In this document: piece after piece, positions 49,590 to 58,190 of the stretch
Position numbering within the stretch: position 1 is the first letter of the stretch
How the letters are laid out: each line of letters begins with the position of its first letter
Assembly (NCBI RefSeq): GCF_019492185.1
Contig: NZ_JAICCF010000005.1
Location: forward strand, 372,001-436,000
Direction: 5' to 3'
DNA from: Chitinophaga rhizophila
GTDB taxonomy: Bacteria; Bacteroidota; Bacteroidia; Chitinophagales; Chitinophagaceae
Length of the DNA: 64,000 bases
Program-made: the position numbers and the translations under genes
Notes under the pieces: generated by a model
The model's database searches: none
What the model was told of the DNA's origin: nothing
Seen by the model: the letters and a program-made list of their open reading frames with translations, nothing else

Positions 49590-49714
49590 AGACAATCGAA
49601 TTGAGGATATTAAGAAATGGCAGGTAGTGCAATGAAGAAATATGGCGGGGTACAAATATAGTAATCGCTGCTTATTTAAAATATCCACAGACTGTTAAAA
49701 GAATACATTAAAGC

Positions 49715-49738
49715 AAATATGTTGCAACACGCATATTT
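49715..49738. promoter_or_regulatory. Palindromic operator of the MarR regulator
   Basis: A nested palindrome: TGTTGCAACA (49720-49729) is perfect, and the outer halves AAATATG and CATATTT frame it. It lies in the divergent region just upstream of the -7 box TATATTTG (49741-49748) of the marR gene, where a bound dimer would block both directions. Confidence 0.65.
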
Positions 49739-49740
49739 AT

Positions 49741-49748
49741 TATATTTG
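49741..49748 (+). promoter_or_regulatory. -7 box four bases before the marR start
   Basis: TATATTTG matches the -7 consensus and only GGGT separates it from the ATG at 49753. The mRNA is probably leaderless or nearly so. Confidence 0.45.
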
Positions 49749-49752
49749 GGGT

Positions 49753-50205
49753 ATGAAGATTGAGCAAGCTATTAATCAGCGCAAGTTCAAGGACGATTAT
49801 CACAAAATCGTCGTGAACCTGTTGTATACAGGAAACTGGCTGCGTGATGCCCTTGGGGCAAATCTGAAAGAACACGGGCTGCTGCCGCAGCACTATAATG
49901 CGCTGCGCATTATTAAAGGTCGTCATCCGGAGCCTGTATCGGCCGGAGATATCAAAGACGTCATGCTTGATAAGGCCAGCGATGTGACCCGTTTGCTGGA
50001 CAAACTGGAGAAACTTGAGTACGTCCAGCGTCGCCTTTGTCCGCACAACAGGAGAAAGATGGACATTAACATTACTCCCCAGGGATTAAAATTACTGTCA
50101 GACGTCGATGTACTAATGGATACCTTCTATGATGATCTGGCGGACAGAATAACGGCCGGAGAGGCGGCTCTACTCAGCGATCTGCTCGATAAGGTACGAG
50201 GATAA
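49753..50205 (+). CDS. MarR family transcriptional regulator
   Basis: A 150-residue winged-helix regulator. The helix-turn-helix and wing are clear (VSAGDIKDVMLDKASDVTRLLDKLEKLEYVQRRLCPHNRRKMDINITPQGLKLL). The single Cys lies in the wing (RLCPHNRR). It is divergent from the YeeE/YedE pair, with a strong palindrome between them, so it probably represses sulfur-compound uptake in response to sulfur or redox status. That role is inference. Confidence 0.9.
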   Translation: MKIEQAINQRKFKDDYHKIVVNLLYTGNWLRDALGANLKEHGLLPQHYNALRIIKGRHPEPVSAGDIKDVMLDKASDVTRLLDKLEKLEYVQRRLCPHNRRKMDINITPQGLKLLSDVDVLMDTFYDDLADRITAGEAALLSDLLDKVRG

Positions 50206-50229
50206 GGATAAAACGATATCTTTGTCCGT

Positions 50230-50604
50230 ATGAGGACTTTAATATATCTGAGCCTTTCCACCATACTGTTCTGCTGCGGACTGAGTGTCAACGCAGCAAT
50301 GACGGGATGTCCGAAAGACGGTATTATTGAAGCCGCGGTTCAGCCATATCTGAAAGTATTGTCATGTGATCAGCAGTTGAAGCATAACAGGAATTTTCCG
50401 TTTCCTGATGCAGTATGTACAGCTTCTCATCAATCATTTATTGTATCTGTAAAGACAGAAACGCGTGAAGGCACCGGTTCCGATAGGGAGCAGTTTCTAT
50501 CGCGCACTACTGTATTTACCTGTAAGGTGCAGGCTTCCCGCCTGTTGCCGGACCTGCATGCGATCATCCGGTCGCTGATTTATCCCAAGCATATTTTCTG
50601 GTGA
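50230..50604 (+). CDS. Small exported hypothetical protein
   Basis: A 124-residue protein with signal peptide LIYLSLSTILFCCGLSVNAA. The mature part has four cysteines (TGCPKDG, LSCDQ, AVCTAS, FTCKVQ), which may form two disulfides in the periplasm. No family is recognised. It follows marR by 24 bp and may be co-transcribed with it. Confidence 0.6.
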   Translation: MRTLIYLSLSTILFCCGLSVNAAMTGCPKDGIIEAAVQPYLKVLSCDQQLKHNRNFPFPDAVCTASHQSFIVSVKTETREGTGSDREQFLSRTTVFTCKVQASRLLPDLHAIIRSLIYPKHIFW

Positions 50605-50710
50605 AGTAATTGATCTTATTTTGTTTTAGTGCCCTATAGCCTGCATGTTTAACCTATGCGGAGCATTTTGCGTTATTAGATTATATGAACTACTAAACTG
50701 GAAATAGCGA

Positions 50711-52954
50711 ATGATACATTTACCACCGTTGATTGCCGACTTGGCTTTGATCCTAATTGCAGCTGCCATCACCACACTTATCTTCAAAAAACTGAAGCAG
50801 CCGCTGGTGCTTGGATATATTGTGGCCGGACTACTGGTGGGACAACATGTATCCCTGGTCCCGACAGTCTCTGATGAAGAGAATATAAGGATCTGGTCAG
50901 AGATTGGTGTTATATTTCTTTTATTCAGCCTCGGGCTTGAATTTAGTTTTAAGAAACTAATAAAAGTCGGCGGCTCATCTTCTATTACTGCTATAGTAGA
51001 GGTCATATTCATGTTGTCACTCGGATATCTTGTGGGGCAGTTGATGGGATGGTCATCTATGGATAGCATTTTCTTGGGAGGGATACTTTCTATTTCTTCT
51101 ACAACCATTATTATACGTGCTTTTGAGGAATTAGGCATCAAGGGACAGCAGTTTGCGGGCCTTGTGTTCGGGATACTTGTGGTGGAGGACCTGGTAGCGA
51201 TCGTGTTGTTGGTATTGTTGTCCACTTTGGCTGTCAGCCAGCAATTTGCCGGCGGCGAGATGCTTAGTTCTGTCATTAAGCTGGTTTTCTTTCTCATCGC
51301 CTGGTTTGTTACAGGGATCTTCTTTATTCCAACGCTGCTGCGTAAGACTAAGAAGCTGATGAATGAAGAGACCCTGATGGTGACAGCGATAGGTCTTTGT
51401 CTGCTGATGGTGGTTCTGGCTACTCAGGCCGGCTTTTCTCCGGCGCTTGGAGCTTTCATTATGGGGTCTATTCTGGCAGAGACTACCCAGGCAGAGAAGA
51501 TTGAACATCTCGTTAAACCGGTAAAAGAGCTCTTTGGAGCTGTGTTTTTTGTCTCAGTGGGTATGTTGATCGATCCAGCGATGCTAGTCAAATATGCCCT
51601 TCCTGTTGCGATTATTACACTGGTGACACTGGCCGGTAAGACATTGAGCACCTGTATAGGGGCATTATTGTCAGGACAGCCATTAAAAACATCTGTACAG
51701 GCAGGTATGAGTCTGGCACAGATAGGTGAGTTTTCCTTTATTATTGCTCAGCTGGGCCTTTCGCTCAAGGTAACCAGCGACTTTCTGTATCCGGTGGCGG
51801 TAGCCGTATCTGCGGTTACGACATTCACCACGCCGTATATGATACGTATGTCAGCGCCTTTTTACGAGAAAATATCCGCATTGCTTCCACATAGGTGGAG
51901 AACGGCGCTGAACCGTTATAGCGCGGCGGCGCAGACAATCTCGGTGGTAAGCGACTGGAAGCAGCTATTACGGTCGTATGTGGTAAATATGACCATATAC
52001 TCGGTAGTGATATTGGCAATTACGTTATTGTCATACTACTACCTGCTACCACTAATTAACATCAAGATTAACGGATACAATTGGGGCCGGGTAGCGAGTG
52101 CGCTGATTACCCTGGCATTGCTAATGCCGTTCCTGTGGGCGCTGGCATTCCGTAATATCAGTAGTCAGGCTTCCTCTAATATTTGGGAACAAAAGAAGTA
52201 CCGCGGGCCTTTATTGCTGGTCAGATTTTCCAGGATGATACTTGCCGTATTCCTGATCGGCTTTTTCATGGACCGGTTCTTCTCTTATTCTGTCGCAATG
52301 ATCGTAACAGCTGCGATCATTGTATTGATATTTGTATTAAGGCATAAGATACAGACGTTTTATAATACGATTGAGCAACGTTTCTTTTCCAACTTTAATG
52401 CGCGTGAAGCTAAAGTGGGCAACATTAATAAGTATGTACTGGCCCCGTGGGATGCCCATCTGGCGGTAGCAGAGGTACGTCCGTTGTCGCCTGTGGCAGG
52501 TAAAACTTTGCTTGAATTAGCTTTGCGTGAAAACTTCGGAATTAACATTGCGTTAATCAACAGAAGTGGACAGAAGATTTATGCACCGGATAAACATGAG
52601 CGTCTGTTTCCAGGTGATATTATCACGGGAATTGGTACCGATGAACAACTGGAAAAATTCAACAGTTTTCTCGAACCTATATCGGTAGATGTAGATCTAC
52701 AGCAGCAGGACACGGATCCGATCGCTTTGAGGCAGTTCCTGATAGGAAACAAATCGCGCTTGTCTAATAAAACCATACGTGAGCTGGGCATACGTGAACG
52801 CACCCGTGGAATCGTATTAGGAGTGGAAAGACAAGGCCGGAGGATCTTGAATCCTGAGTCAGGCATGCATTTGCAGGAAGGAGATATTGTATGGGTTGCC
52901 GGTAGTGGAAAGAAACTAAATGCATTTATAAAGGAGCAACAGGGTGCTAATTAA
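50711..52954 (+). CDS. CPA2 family cation:proton antiporter (KefB-like)
   Basis: A 747-residue protein. The first 390 residues are a Na+/H+-exchanger domain with 12 or so helices (LGYIVAGLLVGQH, GVIFLLFSLGLEFSFKKL, ISSTTIIIRAFEELG, GILVVEDLVAIVLL, QAGFSPALGAFIMGSILAET). After three further helices (about 425-545) come two TrkA-C-like domains (EVRPLSPVAGKTLLELALRENFGINIALINR and NKTIRELGIRERTRGIVLGVER). No NAD-binding TrkA-N domain is seen. It likely exchanges K+ or Na+ for protons, gated by ligand binding to the C-terminal domains. Confidence 0.9.
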   Translation: MIHLPPLIADLALILIAAAITTLIFKKLKQPLVLGYIVAGLLVGQHVSLVPTVSDEENIRIWSEIGVIFLLFSLGLEFSFKKLIKVGGSSSITAIVEVIFMLSLGYLVGQLMGWSSMDSIFLGGILSISSTTIIIRAFEELGIKGQQFAGLVFGILVVEDLVAIVLLVLLSTLAVSQQFAGGEMLSSVIKLVFFLIAWFVTGIFFIPTLLRKTKKLMNEETLMVTAIGLCLLMVVLATQAGFSPALGAFIMGSILAETTQAEKIEHLVKPVKELFGAVFFVSVGMLIDPAMLVKYALPVAIITLVTLAGKTLSTCIGALLSGQPLKTSVQAGMSLAQIGEFSFIIAQLGLSLKVTSDFLYPVAVAVSAVTTFTTPYMIRMSAPFYEKISALLPHRWRTALNRYSAAAQTISVVSDWKQLLRSYVVNMTIYSVVILAITLLSYYYLLPLINIKINGYNWGRVASALITLALLMPFLWALAFRNISSQASSNIWEQKKYRGPLLLVRFSRMILAVFLIGFFMDRFFSYSVAMIVTAAIIVLIFVLRHKIQTFYNTIEQRFFSNFNAREAKVGNINKYVLAPWDAHLAVAEVRPLSPVAGKTLLELALRENFGINIALINRSGQKIYAPDKHERLFPGDIITGIGTDEQLEKFNSFLEPISVDVDLQQQDTDPIALRQFLIGNKSRLSNKTIRELGIRERTRGIVLGVERQGRRILNPESGMHLQEGDIVWVAGSGKKLNAFIKEQQGAN

Positions 52955-53154
52955 CAGTCTGTTACGACGCAACATACTTGCAGCAGGGTAAGCTTAAAAT
53001 GCTTACCCTGTCTTGTTTTCAGCCACTGCGTATTTCCCGGTTCGTGTTTAGCAGTGATAGTAATATTTTATTTTCGCATTCTATTTTTATTGTAAATTCA
53101 TTCCATCTGTCAGTGAGCTCTTTTTTTTTACCCTCAAACAAAAACCACTTTAGT

Positions 53155-53922
53155 ATGAAAAAGAAAACCCAGTCAATCTCTCTGCGTTCATTTCTTTTCT
53201 TGGCATTGTCCGTATTCCTGTTCGCCTGTAGCAAAGAAAAGGCAGTAACAGAAGTTCAACCAGAATCAGACAAATTAGTAAGTTACCTGGAAACGTTAGG
53301 TTTCAAGAAGGAAAACGTTCAGCTGAAAGGAGACACGTACATCATCGATGGCGATGTGCTGATTACAAAAGCTGAACTGGCGAAACGCGCAGCAGCAGCA
53401 GACAAATCCGATGGTTCTCCGGATACAGAACACTGGAGAGGTACCTACATCATCAGTAACACCTACAACTCTAACGTAAGACTGTACATTGATCCGGCAG
53501 TACCGGCCGCCTGGAGAACAGCTATCCAGGGTGCAGTAGCCAACTGGAATGCCATCAATGGAACAAGATTAGGTATGTCCATCGTGACATCTCAGGCTAA
53601 TTCTGACACCCGTGTGTTTATGGGTTTTGAATCAGCCAGCTGGATTGCACGTGCTTACCTGCCATCATCAAACAGACGTCCAGGTGTTAGTATTGAAATC
53701 AACAGCAATTACAACAGCCTGGCAGCAAGTCAGAAACTGTTTGCTATCACGCATGAACTGGGCCATACAATTGGCTTCTATCACACTAATCAGAATCAGG
53801 GTGTATTCATCCAGGGTACTCCTAGCGTTGATGCTAATTCTGTAATGAACTCTTTTGTATTGCCATGGAACGGATTCACTGCAGGTGATGTACTGGCAAC
53901 TCAGATTTTGTATCCACAGTAG
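53155..53922 (+). CDS. M57-type lipoprotein metalloprotease
   Basis: A 255-residue lipoprotein with signal SFLFLALSVFLFACSKEKA (lipobox FLFAC). The zinc site is in FAITHELGHTIGFYHTN, an HExxHxxGFxH pattern of the Bacteroidota dual-action HEIGH / M57 family. It is probably a cell-surface or periplasmic protease that matures after removal of the N-terminal 80 residues. The ATG at 53155 is the start; the longer frame from 52978 has no signal and is AT-rich. A terminator follows. Confidence 0.85.
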   Translation: MKKKTQSISLRSFLFLALSVFLFACSKEKAVTEVQPESDKLVSYLETLGFKKENVQLKGDTYIIDGDVLITKAELAKRAAAADKSDGSPDTEHWRGTYIISNTYNSNVRLYIDPAVPAAWRTAIQGAVANWNAINGTRLGMSIVTSQANSDTRVFMGFESASWIARAYLPSSNRRPGVSIEINSNYNSLAASQKLFAITHELGHTIGFYHTNQNQGVFIQGTPSVDANSVMNSFVLPWNGFTAGDVLATQILYPQ

Positions 53923-53951
53923 TAAGTTGTGTATACAAGAGATTTAAATGA

Positions 53952-53985
53952 AAACACCCGACAGGCAATAGTCCGTCGGGTGTTT
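53952..53985. terminator. Bidirectional terminator between convergent genes
   Basis: Perfect 11-bp arms AAACACCCGAC and GTCGGGTGTTT around a 12-nt loop. A- and T-rich flanks on both sides let it work in both directions. Confidence 0.8.
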
Positions 53986-54003
53986 CTTATTACGTGTTGA
54001 CCT

Positions 54004-54816
54004 TTACCAGGTCCATTCCAGCTCAGTTATGATGGATTCGCCACCAGCTGCATATGTTGTAGTAATCTGCCTGGGGTATGCTGCTTCGTTATACGCATAG
54101 GTATAACGGTTTACAATATTCCCGTTGCCCGTAACCGGTGTGATGGTTTCTGTTACAATATTATTTGCGGAGAGATTTACCGCTGCTATATCTACCATAT
54201 AAGCCAGTACCGGAATGCTTTGTTGAGCGTTGGGATGATTATCGTAGGTATATGTAGTAGTGGAACTTAGTGTGAAAGGCAGTTTTCTATTTACACGTCC
54301 CATATTTTCTATCTGTACGATATTGCCTTTATTATCCCAGGTATAATGCTGGCAACTATTGTTTTCAAATGCAATTCCATCCTGCGTCTCAATGAACGAA
54401 TACCGTGCAGTAATCTTACCTGTATTGTTATAGGCGAGCGAGTCATAACCGTGTACCTGACCATGCAGGTAGTAGACAATTCTTCGGATGTTGCCCTTGT
54501 CTGCATATTCATAGGCGGCAAACAGGGTAGGTGCGTGTGAAGACTCATCGTCTGTTACGTATGTTTTAACCAGTTTCCCGTTCTTATAAACAGGAATACG
54601 GGTAGTGGTATAGCTACCTTCTGCTGTTTTGTAAATAGTCAGCAGTTCTGAGACGCTTTTATCAGCATTGTAGGAGATAAGTGTCTTGTCTGTTGACGTA
54701 GTAATAGCAAGCAATCGCATTTTTCCTTTGTCTGGGGGATAATGGAATGCACTGACAGTAATACCTGTCAGCATTAAGGCCGTAGCAATACAGCCTCTGA
54801 TAATGTTAAGTGGCAT
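54004..54816 (-). CDS. Exported hypothetical protein (DUF4595-like)
   Basis: A 270-residue secreted protein with signal IATALMLTGITVSAFHY. The mature part consists of repeated beta-hairpins resembling YD/Rhs-type motifs (YEYADKGNIRRIVYY, LAYNNTGKITARYSF, YTWDNKGNIVQIENM, NRYTYAYNEAAYPRQITTTY). This is the style of DUF4595-type proteins found in Bacteroidota. The function is unknown. It is monocistronic and convergent with the protease gene. Confidence 0.65.
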   Translation of the reverse strand: MPLNIIRGCIATALMLTGITVSAFHYPPDKGKMRLLAITTSTDKTLISYNADKSVSELLTIYKTAEGSYTTTRIPVYKNGKLVKTYVTDDESSHAPTLFAAYEYADKGNIRRIVYYLHGQVHGYDSLAYNNTGKITARYSFIETQDGIAFENNSCQHYTWDNKGNIVQIENMGRVNRKLPFTLSSTTTYTYDNHPNAQQSIPVLAYMVDIAAVNLSANNIVTETITPVTGNGNIVNRYTYAYNEAAYPRQITTTYAAGGESIITELEWTW

Positions 54817-55052
54817 AAGTTGGCATTAATCCGGTACGGAATATAAACTCTAAAGCATCACGATGACAAGGCTTACTAAAAATAGTAACTGCCTATTATC
54901 TACGATGAATGCTGGCCGTTGGATTTAGGTAGTTTGCTAACAACAGCCTGTTGTTTGACTTAATATCCCAATATGAGCCCATTCTGGTATATGACTATGG
55001 AAATGCCAGAAAACTTTGCGAACTTACAGCGGCAAAACAGAACGACTACGCA

Positions 55053-55886
55053 ATGATGGATAGCCTACGCCATTTGAAGGATGAGGATGTTTTAGTACTG
55101 TTAAATGACCTGCTGGAGCAGTATGGATATGACTTTACGGATTACTCGTTTGCCTCGGTGAAACGCAGATTACAGCGTGTCTATAGTGCAGGCAGATTTC
55201 CTAGTTTTGCTGAATTTCGGTACCGGGTGAAGTCTGATCCAGACTATCTTATTTACCTGATGGAGCAGATTACAGTCAATGTAACAGAAATGTTCAGAGA
55301 CCCTCATTTTTTTGAACTGCTGCGTAAACAGGTATTGCCTGTGCTGGCCACCTATCCGTTAATCCGTATATGGCATGCTGGCTGCTCGACAGGAGAGGAG
55401 GTGTATTCCATGGCTATCCTGCTGAATGAATTGAATCTGCTTCATAAGTCAGTGATCTATGCGACAGATATTAATGAGAGTGTGCTGGAAAAGGCGCGTA
55501 AAGGTATATTTCCGCTACAGCATATGCAGCAGTACTCGCAAAACTACATGGCTTCGGGCGGTCAGCAGGAGTTTTCAGGCTACTATGCCGCTAACTATGA
55601 ATATGCGAAGTTCTCAGAGCGGCTGCGTGAAAAGATCATCTTCGCTGCACATAACCTGGTGACAGATCATTCCTTCAATGAGTTTCAGCTGATTATCTGC
55701 AGGAATGTACTGATTTATTTTAATAAAGACTTACAGGACAAGGTATTGCATCTGTTTAGTGATAGTCTGGAGCAATTAGGGTTCCTGGCGCTTGGAGCAA
55801 AGGAAACGCTCAGGTTTACAACAGTAGCCCCATTGTTTAAACCATTTGCAAACAGAGAAAAGATCTGGAGAAAAATATCAACATGA
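55053..55886 (+). CDS. CheR-type chemotaxis methyltransferase
   Basis: A 277-residue SAM-dependent glutamate methyltransferase. The N-terminal helical domain (LNDLLEQYGYDFTDYSFASVKRRLQRV) precedes the SAM-binding fold with MFRDPHFFELLRKQV, WHAGCSTGEEVYSMAILLNE, YATDINESVLEKARKGIF and ICRNVLIYFNKDLQDKVL. It methylates chemoreceptor-like proteins. No receptor, CheA or CheW is nearby. The start is ATG 55053 or 55056; the longer frame from TTG 54951 adds unrelated residues. Its end overlaps cheB by 4 bp. Confidence 0.9.
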   Translation: MMDSLRHLKDEDVLVLLNDLLEQYGYDFTDYSFASVKRRLQRVYSAGRFPSFAEFRYRVKSDPDYLIYLMEQITVNVTEMFRDPHFFELLRKQVLPVLATYPLIRIWHAGCSTGEEVYSMAILLNELNLLHKSVIYATDINESVLEKARKGIFPLQHMQQYSQNYMASGGQQEFSGYYAANYEYAKFSERLREKIIFAAHNLVTDHSFNEFQLIICRNVLIYFNKDLQDKVLHLFSDSLEQLGFLALGAKETLRFTTVAPLFKPFANREKIWRKIST

Positions 55887-56449
55887 CCTCTCTACCCAAA
55901 CTGCTGGTTATAGGCGGTTCCGCAGGCAGTCTGAATGTACTGCTGCAATTATTACCAACACTAGATCCCCGATGGCCACTGGCAATGATCATTGTTTTAC
56001 ATCGCAAAAACGATAATGATGCGCTGCTGGCAGAGTTGTTATCGGCCAAAACACTGCTACCTGTAAAAGATGCTGAAGAGAAAGATGTGTTGGCACCGGG
56101 AAGTATCTATATAGCTCCTTCCGATTACCACTTGCTTATAGAACCGGATGGATCCCTGACGCTCGATGCTTCTGAAAAAGTACATTATAGCCGTCCGAGC
56201 ATTGACGTAACTTTTATGTCTGCAGCCGAGGTATTTACCAATCGGCTATACTGCATACTCTTATCGGGTGCGAATGTGGACGGCGCTGAAGGCTTACAGA
56301 CCGTCCGGGAATTGGGTGGTTTCACTGCTGTGCAGGATCCCACTGAGGCAGAGGTATCATTTATGCCTAAGTATGCGTTGAATACAGTAGGTGTTGATAA
56401 GGTGCTGGGAATCCGTGAGATGATTGCCTTTGTACAGTCGTTACGTTAA
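55883..56449 (+). CDS. CheB-type methylesterase, catalytic domain only
   Basis: A 188-residue protein equal to the C-terminal catalytic half of CheB, without a receiver domain. The catalytic Ser is in GGSAGS (about 10-15), His in IIVLHRK (about 37) and Asp in LLSGANVDGAEGL (about 132). It removes the methyl groups added by CheR or deamidates glutamines. It overlaps cheR by ATGA, so the two are translationally coupled. The convergent kinase gene ends 4 bp away and carries a receiver domain, which may supply the missing regulation. Confidence 0.9.
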   Translation: MTSLPKLLVIGGSAGSLNVLLQLLPTLDPRWPLAMIIVLHRKNDNDALLAELLSAKTLLPVKDAEEKDVLAPGSIYIAPSDYHLLIEPDGSLTLDASEKVHYSRPSIDVTFMSAAEVFTNRLYCILLSGANVDGAEGLQTVRELGGFTAVQDPTEAEVSFMPKYALNTVGVDKVLGIREMIAFVQSLR

Positions 56450-56453
56450 CCTG

Positions 56454-58034
56454 TTACACAAGTACCTGCTTTTGCTCTAATGGTAATACAATAATGAAGG
56501 TGGCGCCTTCATTCTCCTTACTGCTGGCCCCAATAATGCCCTGGTGTCGTTCTACCACCTTTTTAGCGATAGCTAGACCAATACCAGTACCTTCGTATAC
56601 CTCATGGCTGTGTAATCGCTGGAATAGTGTAAATATCTTTGGTAGATACATTTCATTAAATCCAATACCATTATCACTGATTGTTATACGGCAATACTGC
56701 CCGTTTTCATCATGGATGCTGTCAAACTCCCGGTCTCTGACACGTTCCGCCTGTATATGAATACAAGGAGCTACGCCCGGACGGCTGAATTTCAGGGCGT
56801 TGCTGATAATATTCTGCAATGCTTGTCTGATCTGGCCGGGTACGGCTTCTAATAGTGGAAATTCGCTGGCAGTGATCTCTGCACAGGCATCTCTGACAGA
56901 TAGCTCAAGATCTGCCAGTATTTCCCTGATAATTAGGTTAATGTCTACTGGTTCGAAGGAGACATCGGCAGAGAGCCTTGAGTAACGGAGCAGGTCATTG
57001 ATCAGACGCGTCATTCGCTCAGAGGAGCTGACAATGCGCTCCATATATTGCATAGCATCTGGATTACCGCCTATGTGCCGGTCACGGAGAATGGTACCAA
57101 ATAGCTGGATTTTGCGAAGTGGCTCCTTAAGATCGTGTGAGGCTACGGAAGCAAACTGTTGCAATTCATGGTTACTGGCCTCAAGCGCCTGGTTCATTTC
57201 CTGCAGCTCTTGAGTACGTTCTACTACTCTTTGTTCAAGAATTTCGTTTGCCTGTTTTTGGTGGGCAATGTCTGTAAAGGTGCCAATCCATTTTATAATT
57301 TGTCCATCTTCCTCCAGGGGAATTGCCCTGAGAAGGTGGCAACGGTAGTGGTTATGTAGGCGATGAAGCAGATATACCTCTTTTTCCAGCGGCAAGCCGG
57401 CCTGGATCGCCTGCTCCCATACGCCGACAGGTTCACGGTCATCATTAAAAGTAACCGGAAACTGGCTAAGAGAAGGGGAGTAATGGAACCAGAAGCGGTT
57501 AGCGTATTCCACAGCGCCGTCAGCCCTGGCAGTAAAGGCTACCTGGGGCAATGATTCGAGAATGGAGTGTTGCTCCTGAACTTTTGCATTTAATGCAGCC
57601 TGGGCACGTTTACGTACTTCCACTTCCTGCTGAAGGGAGGCATGCATAACCTGTAGTTGTCTGTTCTGTTCATATAACTTAATGAAGGTTTTCACCTTCA
57701 TCAGTAGTATATCCGGATCAACAGGTTTGGTGATATAATCCAATCCGCCGGAAGCATAGCCTTTGGCAATAAATTTTTTATCTTTATTGACAGCTGAAAG
57801 AAAAAGAATAGGTACATCTTTTGCCTTGCTATATCCTGAAATCGTCTCAGCTACCTCAAAGCCGTCCATACTGGGCATCTGGACGTCCAGTATGATCAGT
57901 GCGTAGTTGTTTCTAAGGATCTTCTTCAATGCTTCTTCTCCGGAAGACGCCGTATCAACTTCAAAATCATGTAATTCTAAAATCTTCCGCAGGGATAGGA
58001 TGTTTTCCGGCTTATCATCTACAATTAATATCAT
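56454..58034 (-). CDS. Receiver-PAS hybrid histidine kinase
   Basis: A 526-residue cytoplasmic protein. The N-terminal receiver domain (ILIVDDKPENILSLRKIL, phosphoacceptor Asp in LIILDVQMPSMDG) is followed by a short coiled coil, a PAS domain (about 155-260), a second coiled coil, and a kinase core: HisKA with ASVASHDLKEPLRKIQLF, N-box ALQNIISNALKFSRPG, G boxes ISDNGIGFNEMY and EGTGIGLAIAKKV. There is no membrane segment. It converges with cheR-cheB, so the three are probably one signalling module, seen elsewhere in Bacteroidota. Confidence 0.9.
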   Translation of the reverse strand: MILIVDDKPENILSLRKILELHDFEVDTASSGEEALKKILRNNYALIILDVQMPSMDGFEVAETISGYSKAKDVPILFLSAVNKDKKFIAKGYASGGLDYITKPVDPDILLMKVKTFIKLYEQNRQLQVMHASLQQEVEVRKRAQAALNAKVQEQHSILESLPQVAFTARADGAVEYANRFWFHYSPSLSQFPVTFNDDREPVGVWEQAIQAGLPLEKEVYLLHRLHNHYRCHLLRAIPLEEDGQIIKWIGTFTDIAHQKQANEILEQRVVERTQELQEMNQALEASNHELQQFASVASHDLKEPLRKIQLFGTILRDRHIGGNPDAMQYMERIVSSSERMTRLINDLLRYSRLSADVSFEPVDINLIIREILADLELSVRDACAEITASEFPLLEAVPGQIRQALQNIISNALKFSRPGVAPCIHIQAERVRDREFDSIHDENGQYCRITISDNGIGFNEMYLPKIFTLFQRLHSHEVYEGTGIGLAIAKKVVERHQGIIGASSKENEGATFIIVLPLEQKQVLV

Positions 58035-58100
58035 TCTTATTTAATATAAATGGCCATAGGGATACCTCAAAAATCGTTCCGCCCGGGTATATTTATGCAA

Positions 58101-58162
58101 AATGCGGATGTGTGAATGTCGAATAATTGAGTTTCTTATTCGTACATTCCCACACCCGCATT
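58101..58162 (-). terminator. Long imperfect hairpin after the RND gene
   Basis: Arms of 26 and 27 nt (58101-58126 and 58136-58162) pair with two mismatches and one bulge around a 9-nt loop. It starts about 30 nt after the RND gene stop and is followed on the minus strand by TTTTG. It is unusually long for a terminator. The rest of 58035-58190 holds nothing further. Confidence 0.6.
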
Positions 58163-58190
58163 GTATATCTGGTAGCTAAGCTACTGACAA

